From Candidatus Nitrosopolaris wilkensis (GTDB lineage: Archaea; Thermoproteota; Nitrososphaeria; Nitrososphaerales; Nitrososphaeraceae), in assembly GCA_003176995.1 (NCBI GenBank), contig QHBN01000162.1:1-34800 (forward strand): a stretch of 34,800 bases of DNA, given 5' to 3'. Position 1 is the stretch's first letter. Every line of letters begins with the position of its first letter. The translations under genes were made by a program, and so were the position numbers. The notes beneath the pieces are model-generated. The model was not told the origin of the DNA. It worked only from the letters and a program-made list of their open reading frames with translations, and did no database searches. Shown here piece by piece: positions 25,894 through 32,844 of this stretch.

Positions 25894-26205
25894 GCAAAAA
25901 AAAGGGAACTGCGTTCTAAATCCGCACATGGAGATAACTCTGGAACTACAAATTAAAGTAGAGAATGTTATGTCCACGGCGAATCCTTGAGGTAACTATT
26001 CTACTGAATACTTGTCAGAATCTGTCCAAACATTACGTCCAGTAAAAATGAAAGCCTGGAAGTGAAGATGTGGTATAAATATATATCCGGCTATCTCTTA
26101 GCATCCGCTGACAGCCTGACCTACTTTGACTTTTGAGCTTAGAGGTGTCAACTGATCATACCTTGACTATTCTTCATTCACTTGGCTGATTGCTATAACA
26201 TTTGT
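25894..26205. other. Intergenic stretch with an orphan TATA-like box
   Basis: No ORF is supported. TATAAATATATAT (26074-26086) is a strong TATA-like element, but no gene starts at the expected distance; the next candidate ATG is 120 bases further on. It could drive a long leader or a small RNA. Confidence 0.35.
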
Positions 26206-26283
26206 ATGGTTCCAATAAAACGTATCAAACTCACTCACGATAGAATAGTCTTTAACAAAGGGAACTATATCCTCGGATGATAT

Positions 26284-26526
26284 ATGATACATGAATGTCA
26301 AGAAGGTCATATATGTTTCAGCAAGGATGATCTGAATACATGTGGTATGAGGGGATGTAATAAATCAACTGTTATAATAAGTCCAATTGATATCAAATGG
26401 TTTTATAGAGTCTCCGAGACGGGACTATGCATTAATAGAAATGATCTCCACAAGATAATAGGAGATTCAAACATACCATCAGAGGTCAAAAAGGAAATAA
26501 CGAAGATTTTTTCGCATCTCTTATAA
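26284..26526 (+). CDS. Small Cys-containing protein (80 aa), possible truncated 5' end
   Basis: From ATG 26284 the frame encodes 80 residues with a His/Cys-rich N-terminus (HECQEGHICFSKDD, then CGMRGCNKS) that could bind zinc through Cys5, Cys11, Cys20, Cys25 and the nearby His residues, followed by an alpha/beta region and a helical end (IPSEVKKEITKIFSHLL). The same frame is open upstream from ATG 26206 for 24 codons (VPIKRIKLTHDRIVFNKGN) and is then closed by TGA (26278-26280) one codon before ATG 26284. The gene may therefore have been longer and lost its 5' part to a nonsense change, or the upstream frame may be a short leader peptide. No family is recognised. Confidence 0.5.
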   Translation: MIHECQEGHICFSKDDLNTCGMRGCNKSTVIISPIDIKWFYRVSETGLCINRNDLHKIIGDSNIPSEVKKEITKIFSHLL

Positions 26527-26755
26527 TTGTGTGTGCCGTCAATACTATTGCAATGGACGCTTTGTCCAGATCGCTATAACCTTTGATGATAATTTAGTCG
26601 ATCCAGAGATCGCTGGCCCCACCACAAGCTACGGTGCCCAGGCAATTTGTCATCACTTGTGGGGGGTTGAGTCGAATTTGGGCTACTTTTAGGACGGAAC
26701 TGCTCATAACCCCTATATGCAATTCATATATGTCGGAGGCATCATTGTCATTATT

Positions 26756-26935
26756 ATGACCAGATATAACGAAGTTTCTGACAGACAACGATACATTAAC
26801 AATCCAAAGAACGGTTACACAAGAGTTATAGAAGACAGAGAGGGTGTAAAACATCTCCAAATTTTCTTCAACGGCAGCTGGAGACATGATCATAAATGCC
26901 GAGAATTTACAAATAAAGAATGTAGAAAAACATAA
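26756..26935 (+). CDS. Possible small soluble protein (59 aa)
   Basis: From ATG 26756 the frame gives 59 residues that read as a compact, charged protein (NEVSDRQRYINNPKNGYTRV, then GVKHLQIFFNGSW). The end becomes Cys/Lys-rich and less convincing, so a frameshift near the 3' end is possible. The opposite strand is also open (26893-26594), but its sequence looks less protein-like. No family is recognised. Confidence 0.35.
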   Translation: MTRYNEVSDRQRYINNPKNGYTRVIEDREGVKHLQIFFNGSWRHDHKCREFTNKECRKT

Positions 26936-27104
26936 AGACGATTATTTAGATTATAGGACGATGTTAGACAATGACACGAGAATCAACAAATAATACGATC
27001 CTGATCTCACTACAAACCTTTGGTTGATGCATTTACTAACTTCCGCGAATAGGCGCGGCCAAAAATCGGATGGTCTCGGGTCATTTGTACCGTTAAGAAA
27101 ACCT

Positions 27105-27136
27105 GTTCCTGTAGAATGTGCTGAGATCACAGGAAC
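27105..27136. repeat. Perfect 8-bp inverted repeat
   Basis: GTTCCTGT (27105-27112) and ACAGGAAC (27129-27136) are separated by 16 bases and can form a hairpin. The repeat spans the start of the small frame at 27118, so it could be a regulatory site or a terminator-like structure. Confidence 0.4.
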
Positions 27137-27261
27137 AAAGTTATGGGAGTTGTAGCTCTAAATATAAGAATTACAATTTTCATGATCTTGATAGTAATGA
27201 ACAGGCCAAGGCACGCCTTGAAGCGATGAAGCAGGTACTACCTGAGCTCACAATCCGTTAA
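27118..27261 (+). CDS. Possible mini-protein or gene remnant (47 aa)
   Basis: A GTG-started frame encodes 47 residues; an in-frame TAG lies two codons upstream. The C-terminal half is a well-formed helix (DSNEQAKARLEAMKQVLPEL), which looks like real protein; the N-terminal half is Ser/Tyr-rich and less clear. It may be the 3' end of a decayed gene. No family is recognised. Confidence 0.3.
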   Translation: MLRSQEQSYGSCSSKYKNYNFHDLDSNEQAKARLEAMKQVLPELTIR

Positions 27262-27381
27262 ACTAATTAGGGAATAACTTTTATAGTATTTTTCGATTAA
27301 TTCGCACAGAGAATATTGAAAATAAAATAATGGTAGTAGATTTACTAAACAAAAAGCTTTACATTTCAACCTATTTATGAG

Positions 27382-27882
27382 GTGACAATATATATTGACC
27401 TGTTGTACAAAGCTAAGGATAGACGCAATTATATGGGTAGTACTATTGTTGCATTCGCTTTAGTTGCTAGCATTTTCGGGATTTTACTAGCACCATCATC
27501 AACATATGCGCAAACATCGGGCGCTGCGATGAATAAATTAACGAGCGCAGGGAGCCTGAATGTTATTCTTCAACCCTCCCCGTATCCAGTTGTAAAAGGT
27601 ACACAAACGAATTTAAAAGTTAATTTCGACCAGAAGGGAAGTAGTGCAGTACAGCCCCACATTGATTACGATCTCACTATTATTAAGGATGGCAAACAAG
27701 TATTTCAGGCATCAGCACTGGCAGGGCATCCAAACCAACCACTACATACTGCTGAAGGTATCGTCACCATACCATATACATTTCAACAACCCGGTGGATA
27801 CGCACTTAACATCACAGCATATGGTATTCTCTTCAATCCAATAAGACCTGAATCTGTACAATTTCTAATCAGCGTAAAATAA
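27382..27882 (+). CDS. Secreted Ig-like protein of a thaumarchaeal exported family
   Basis: The product is up to 166 residues from GTG 27382; starts at TTG 27403 or ATG 27433 are possible, since GAGGTGA at 27379-27385 is a good Shine-Dalgarno match but overlaps the GTG. Residues about 16-44 form a signal peptide ending TYAQ (ALVASIFGILLAPSSTYAQ). The mature part is one beta-sandwich domain (VILQPSPYPVVKGTQTNLKV, then IDYDLTIIKDGKQVFQASAL and IPYTFQQPGGYALNITAYGI). It resembles a secreted family common in Nitrososphaerales. It has no membrane anchor and no cysteines, so it should be free outside the cell or bound to the envelope. It remains intact although neighbouring secreted-protein genes are broken. 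Confidence 0.8.
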   Translation: MTIYIDLLYKAKDRRNYMGSTIVAFALVASIFGILLAPSSTYAQTSGAAMNKLTSAGSLNVILQPSPYPVVKGTQTNLKVNFDQKGSSAVQPHIDYDLTIIKDGKQVFQASALAGHPNQPLHTAEGIVTIPYTFQQPGGYALNITAYGILFNPIRPESVQFLISVK

Positions 27883-28553
27883 TTTAAGTTATTATCCTAT
27901 AAAATAAATAGTAGAAATATTAAATATATTGTTGCTGTCTTATCTGCTTCTTAGAGGAGAAGTCGACATTTCACCTGCATTATTACAAGCTCTTCGTGCT
28001 TTTGCAATAAAGGCGAGCGAAAATGTGAATACTTCAGTTCCTATCGAATTTGCTAAAACAGGTTATCCTCGTTTAGGAAATCCATCAGACCGTGTTGACA
28101 CTATTGATCTTTGACTGTTAATATCATTCAATTGGTGGTATTCCATAGATCATTGGCGCTATATTTCTGATCGCAGTGCAGGAGGACAATTGATTCATTA
28201 CAACCATGTCGGTCTGCGTTTTGTGTTAGAGAACTTCTCGATTTGCTCGATTCTCGGGTCTATTCAATGAATCGTCGTTTTTTTAGCAGTGATGTAACAA
28301 GGGCCGCGAAGTTGATTACCTACCTCCGTGCCACAATCCATCATTACATATTTTGTTCGGTTCTTCATTTTTCTGAGACCCATAACCTTACCTCGATGTA
28401 CTCCTTTTTTCAGCCCAGCTCCATGAGTTGATACACTTGTTTGCCTAAATCTTCATCTGTGACTGACATTTGTGTTTCCATTAGTAGGCAAAAATTGCAG
28501 CAGTGCGCGACTGGACTGAATTATGCAATAATACATATTCTACAGCCGCCTTC
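27883..28553. other. Intergenic stretch with short doubtful frames
   Basis: The plus-strand frame at 27929-28114 contains protein-like sequence (ISPALLQALRAFAIKASENV) but only a TTG start and no recognised family; it may be a remnant. The frame at 28243-28431 looks like chance. The right end adjoins the 3' end of the shattered minus-strand gene. Confidence 0.3.
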
Positions 28554-30095
28554 TTATTTGATTAGTCCTCTGAAGATGCTTTTCCTAGGAAGCAACCCAG
28601 CTAATATTACCCCGAGTATCAGCGACGTGCTGATAGCAGCGGAAGGGAATTCCGGCACAACGACATATCCCGTCGCTACTCCATTCCTTGTGAGGTCTGG
28701 GGTTTGACCGGGCTTAACTAATCCTGTTATTTGCACTTGTATATGATAAATTTCGTTTGCTGGAAAAACAATTGTTTCTGTATCGGCTGCATTCTTTGCT
28801 AACAGATTTTGTTTGGTTATTACTGGTTGATTATTTTTATCAAATATTATTAGATTGTATCTGACATCGGTATTTGTTAATGGAGCTGTAGCGGTAGGAT
28901 CATAGAATGAAATCTTTAATGTCGATTGTGTATTTGCTGCAAGAGGGTTTGGAGACCACGAGATTGCAGCATGAATACTACCAGTATTTGTAGGGATATC
29001 TGATGAAGCGGCAATCTGTGTCGTGGCGTTGAGTGGAGATAAAGCAAATTTCATCAGGCCTGTTGTATTAGTCTTCGTTATCCCTGCAGCGGCACTGTTG
29101 TTATCGTTAGAATTGACTTCTTGTGCAAGTTTTACATATCATTCTTGTTAACAAGAAAATGTACAATCATGTCATTGGGAAGGAAAACGGATCGATAGCT
29201 AGCGAACGACCTGATAGCTGCTGACCATTAACTGTTGCGTTGAATTGGTTCAAATCACCAAAGCCCTTCCAAGATTTTGGAAGCCTCATCTCCTCATGAA
29301 CAAAGATAGGCTGTTGCTTGATACGTGTTAAGTTCCAATTAAATGGCATCGACCAAGTGAACGATTTGACTGCTGGCTGTAGCTTAAGATTGTTAATTTT
29401 ATCATAGTATGATATCAGAGTTGTATTGTAGTTTTGTCCTTGATAATTCCAAATATTATGATAAACATCTCCGACGCTAAGATAGGCATCAAATTTCGGT
29501 GCTTCGCTGGGATGAAAATGTTTCTATCATTGTCTATGCTAAATATTTCAATATGGAAATGATATAGACCTCCCTGTAATAGTAAGGGGCCTCTTACGAG
29601 TATATTACCGCCAGGATCAGCTACCCAAGCTTGCAGGAAGGGATCTTGTTCTCCGAAAATGGTAAGCGGACCATTATTCGGCTCTATCTTTAATGTTAGT
29701 AGTCCATTGTGTGCGTGAAAGAAATCAAGCAATAGGGGCTTTCCAAGCGTTGATGTAGAAGATCCCCTTGTTACAATTATTTGATAGGTAACGTGTTGGA
29801 TGGTCTGATTGTTGTTTGCATCAAATAGCCTAAACTGCATATATGCGTTCTGTGCGGCCCCCGTCGTCAAAACAGGCGGGTTCACCTTAACGTAAACACT
29901 TGCTTGCCTGTTTCCTATGGAAGCAGGTGGTAGATTTTCTTGACTCAAACCATCTGCGTATGCTTTTTGATTAAAGAAATAATACTCGAATGGGGATACA
30001 ACAATTAGCATTATTAGAACTGAAAAACTAGACAAACACCACAGGGATCTTTTTCTTTCGTTTTTCAATCTCCGATAAGACGAGGATGTATCCAA
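28554..30095 (-). pseudogene. Large secreted protein with PEF-type C-terminal sorting signal, broken in at least three places
   Basis: Four minus-strand pieces join into one protein of about 510 residues. The first (TTG 30095 down to about 29505) holds a signal peptide (SVLIMLIVVSPFEYYFFNQ) and beta domains (YMQFRLFDANNNQTIQHVTY, then GGLYHFHIEIFSID). A one-base loss near 29501-29506 moves the frame to APKFDAYLSVGDVYHNIWNY, which continues through VKSFTWSMPFNWNLTRIKQQ and WKGFGDLNQFNATVNGQQL. A shift near 29172-29176 leads to DMIVHFLVNKNDM and a stop; another near 29132-29140 restores LAQEVNSNDNNSAAAG and an Ig-like domain (IHAAISWSPNPLAANTQSTL). The end has VVVPEFPSAA, a hydrophobic helix and a basic tail, which matches archaeal PEF-type sorting signals. 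Intact thaumarchaeal homologues are known to me only as secreted proteins of unknown function. Confidence 0.85.
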
Positions 30096-30379
30096 CTATA
30101 ACCGTAGATCGTGAGGGATAGATAAACCTAAAGGTTAACCACGTCTAACATCAGTTCAATTCTCCATAGATTATCAACCAGCATGTTTACTACAGCTTTT
30201 TAATTTTAAATTGACAAAGTGCGAATCTTTGTCCAATCGTTTGCCGTCCTAAGGAGAGAGAATAGAGTAGGGCGTGACTTGAAGTGCGGCCCAGACCTAA
30301 AAAAGGCGTAGCAATATATTTCAGCTAATTCTTTAATTAGTATTGGCGTGATATTATGTATCAGGGAAAGTAGGTAGAA
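30096..30379. other. Divergent promoter region
   Basis: Intergenic space between the divergent secreted-protein pseudogene and tatA. No ORF or RNA gene is recognised. Confidence 0.35.
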
Positions 30380-30388
30380 AAATATATT
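30380..30388 (+). promoter_or_regulatory. TATA-like box for tatA
   Basis: AAATATATT lies about 30 bases before ATG 30414, which favours that ATG over the in-frame TTG at 30387. Confidence 0.45.
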
Positions 30389-30413
30389 GGTACTCCTTTT
30401 TTCCGCATTTCAG

Positions 30414-30752
30414 ATGAATATAGGAGGATCTGAGTGGATAATTATTGCAATGCTTGCCATCTTTCTATTATTTGGAACAAAGAAGGTCCCACAGATATCA
30501 AAGACAGTCGGAAAAGCCATGGGGGAATATCAAAGGGCCCATGAATTATTGAGGAAGGAAATTGAAAATGCTACAACAGCAACAACACCTATGGAAAATA
30601 ACAAAATGCATCTCATGGGCACTAGAATTGATGGACCAGTTGCCTCGGAACACGAAAAGCTGGAGACCATTGCGCGATCACTAAACATAGACTGCCTGGG
30701 GAAAACAGACGATGAAATACGCTCGTTAATTTCAAGAAGTTTACACCGTTAA
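30414..30752 (+). CDS. tatA: Twin-arginine translocase subunit TatA/TatE
   Basis: TatA oligomers form or weaken the membrane path for folded proteins carrying twin-arginine signals. From ATG 30414 the protein has 112 residues. An N-terminal membrane helix (residues about 6-22, GSEWIIIAMLAIFLLFG) is followed by the conserved hinge FGTKKVP and an amphipathic helix (QISKTVGKAMGEYQRAHELL). After that comes a polar, acidic tail that includes a helical end (GKTDDEIRSLISRSL), which resembles thaumarchaeal TatA proteins as I recall them. The upstream TTG (30387) would add a hydrophobic extension and lies next to the TATA box, so ATG is preferred. No tatC is nearby in the window. Confidence 0.9.
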   Translation: MNIGGSEWIIIAMLAIFLLFGTKKVPQISKTVGKAMGEYQRAHELLRKEIENATTATTPMENNKMHLMGTRIDGPVASEHEKLETIARSLNIDCLGKTDDEIRSLISRSLHR

Positions 30753-30930
30753 ACGTCTTAAACATAGTCTGACATTTCCTTTTGGAATTCACCTATTTTT
30801 TTTAGTTAGCCGGTAATTATTTTCGATTGTAATGGTATAGTCATTTTGCAATAGGTGGACAAACCAGATTTAACATAGTGGACATCCATTGATCAATTTC
30901 CTATCAAGTCCATAACTTTCGACTTTGAAC

Positions 30931-30940
30931 ACTTAAATAC
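30931..30940 (+). promoter_or_regulatory. TATA-like box for glutamate dehydrogenase
   Basis: ACTTAAATAC is centred 22 bases before ATG 30958 and 31 before ATG 30967. Initiation about 26 bases downstream would fall between the two, favouring the second ATG. Confidence 0.45.
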
Positions 30941-30966
30941 ATCAATTTTTTCAGAGAATGCATATA

Positions 30967-32235
30967 ATGTCAGATTCACGAAATGTTTCGACAATTAATC
31001 CCTTTGAGGTAGCCCTTGAACAGTTAGACGAGGCGGCAAAGTTAATCAAACTTGACAATGGGTTACATCAGATATTGGCCCATCCAAAGCGGGTTCTTAT
31101 TGTTTCAATTCCCGTGAGATTGGATAACAACGAGATCCGTGTTTTCACAGGATTTCGATCACAACATAATGATGCAAGGGGTCCGTACAAAGGCGGTATC
31201 AGATACCATCCGCAGGTCACAATTGAAGAGGTGAAGGCACTTTCTATGTGGATGACTTGGAAATGTGCCATAGCCGATATCCCTTACGGAGGAGGCAAGG
31301 GAGGCGTTATTTGCAATCCAAAACAAATGTCGGATCTTGAACTCGAACGCATGACGAGACGGTATGCATATGCGATAGCTGATATTATCGGACCGCACAC
31401 GGATATTCCAGCGCCCGATGTTTATACTGGAGGCAAGGAGATGGCATGGATTATGGACACGTACTCGGCACTTAAGGGAAACTATGTTCAGCCTGAGGTC
31501 ATTACGGGTAAACCGCTGGCCATAGGTGGCTCCCTTGGGAGGACTGAAGCTACGGGGAGGGGATTATCCTTTACAGTACGCGAAGCTACTACGAAGTTGA
31601 AGCTTAACATGCATACTGCCACCGTGGCAGTACAGGGATTTGGAAACGCAGGCCAATTCGCCGCCCAGTTCTCAGAGGAACAGGGTGCAAAAGTTATAGC
31701 TGTCTCTGATTCGAAAGGAGGGGTGTACAACAAAAATGGTATTCAGATTGGGGCATTGAGGAAACATAAAGAGAAAAAGGGTTCGGTAGTTGGATTCCCG
31801 GAAAGCAAGTCGATTAGTAATGAAGAGGTGCTTGAGACAGATTGCACCATACTGATCCCTGCGGCTCTTGAAAATCAGATCACCAAAAAGAACGCTCCAA
31901 AAATTAGCGCCAAAATTGTGGCCGAAGCGGCCAACGGTCCTACTACCCCAGAGGCTGACGATATTCTATACAAAAATAAAACCCTAGTAATCCCTGACGT
32001 CCTTGCCAACGGAGGTGGTGTGACTGTTTCTTATTTCGAATGGCTTCAAAACCTTAGAAGAGAATCCTGGAGCGAAAACCCGGTAAACGAGATGCTTGAC
32101 AAGAACATAACACGGGCATTTTCAGACGTTTATGCTACGCATGATAAATATGAAGTCAATATGCGAAAAGCTAGCACCGTCTTAGCGATAAATCGAGTAG
32201 TCGACGCAATAAAAATTAGAGGATTATGGCCTTAA
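30967..32235 (+). CDS. gdhA: Glutamate dehydrogenase, NAD(P)-dependent
   Basis: The enzyme interconverts glutamate with 2-oxoglutarate and ammonium, and in an ammonia oxidiser it is a main route for ammonium assimilation alongside glutamine synthetase. From ATG 30967 it has 422 residues, normal for hexameric archaeal GDH; ATG 30958 would add three residues. The substrate-binding region shows GPYKGGIRYHP (Lys75), MTWKCAIADIPYGGGKGG (Lys99 and Lys111) and PAPDVYTGG (catalytic Asp151). The Rossmann domain has GFGNAG (about 224-229) followed by VIAVSDSKGG; an Asp at the end of this strand would fit NAD preference, but cofactor choice is not certain. The C-terminal region (VIPDVLANGGGVTVSYFEW) is complete. 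The coding sequence is intact, in contrast to the pseudogenes to its left. Confidence 0.95.
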   Translation: MSDSRNVSTINPFEVALEQLDEAAKLIKLDNGLHQILAHPKRVLIVSIPVRLDNNEIRVFTGFRSQHNDARGPYKGGIRYHPQVTIEEVKALSMWMTWKCAIADIPYGGGKGGVICNPKQMSDLELERMTRRYAYAIADIIGPHTDIPAPDVYTGGKEMAWIMDTYSALKGNYVQPEVITGKPLAIGGSLGRTEATGRGLSFTVREATTKLKLNMHTATVAVQGFGNAGQFAAQFSEEQGAKVIAVSDSKGGVYNKNGIQIGALRKHKEKKGSVVGFPESKSISNEEVLETDCTILIPAALENQITKKNAPKISAKIVAEAANGPTTPEADDILYKNKTLVIPDVLANGGGVTVSYFEWLQNLRRESWSENPVNEMLDKNITRAFSDVYATHDKYEVNMRKASTVLAINRVVDAIKIRGLWP

Positions 32236-32316
32236 TCGATCGGCATAAAGAGTATTTGGAAGTGATACTCTCACCGGTCGAGATTGGATGTCACGAACTT
32301 TACTATTACTTTACAT

Positions 32317-32667
32317 TTATTCTGTGCTAAACGAATGTCCGCACGAACAGCTCTTTGTTACGTTAGGATTATTAATTTTGAAACCGGCTCCCATCAAGCT
32401 CTCAATGTAATCGATGTTTGCACCTTTAAGATATCTTTGGCTATAACCATCTATCAGAACTTTCACTCCATTTTGTTCAATGATGTGGTCATCTTCTTCA
32501 GATTTTTCTTCAAATCCCATTCCATACGAGAGGCCAGAACAACCACCACCCGAAACATATACTCTTAAGAAGAGGTTATCTTTGCCTTCCTGTTTCATAA
32601 ATTCTCCAACCTTCTGAGCCGCCTTTGGGCTAACAGTGACGACCTGACTTTGTTCTGCGCTTTCCAT
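32317..32667 (-). CDS. IscA/HesB-family iron-sulfur cluster assembly protein
   Basis: A-type carrier proteins accept [Fe-S] clusters and pass them to target enzymes. From ATG 32667 the protein has 116 residues (an in-frame TTG at 32676 would add three). The three conserved cysteines are present: Cys43 in GGGCSGLSYGM, and Cys107 and Cys109 in SCSCGHSF. The middle (VKVLIDGYSQRYLKG) also matches the family. The protein is soluble and cytoplasmic. It lies between convergent gdhA and the acyl-CoA synthetase on its own strand, 178 bases downstream of the synthetase stop side, and has its own promoter. Its clients may include the Fe-S enzymes of the hydroxypropionate/hydroxybutyrate cycle, which is inference. 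Confidence 0.93.
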   Translation of the reverse strand: MESAEQSQVVTVSPKAAQKVGEFMKQEGKDNLFLRVYVSGGGCSGLSYGMGFEEKSEEDDHIIEQNGVKVLIDGYSQRYLKGANIDYIESLMGAGFKINNPNVTKSCSCGHSFSTE

Positions 32668-32683
32668 TGAACTCAATTACGGC

Positions 32684-32697
32684 TTATAAATATAATA
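32684..32697 (-). promoter_or_regulatory. TATA box for the IscA-type gene
   Basis: On the minus strand an ATTATATTTATAAG stretch lies about 17-30 bases before ATG 32667, fitting a leaderless transcript. Confidence 0.5.
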
Positions 32698-32844
32698 ACC
32701 TTTTCCTTCGCTCGTCGTTAATCTCCCTTTTGCGTACTATACAATTAACTAGATTTCTATAGAGCTGTTATCAGGAGATGCTAATAATAATATAATAAAA
32801 AATATAGTGCGATATCAATAAAAGTAATGATAACATGACAAGTG

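Noticed and set aside
26594-26893. Minus-strand 99-codon frame
   Set aside because: It overlaps the more protein-like plus-strand frame at 26756-26935 and shows no domain.
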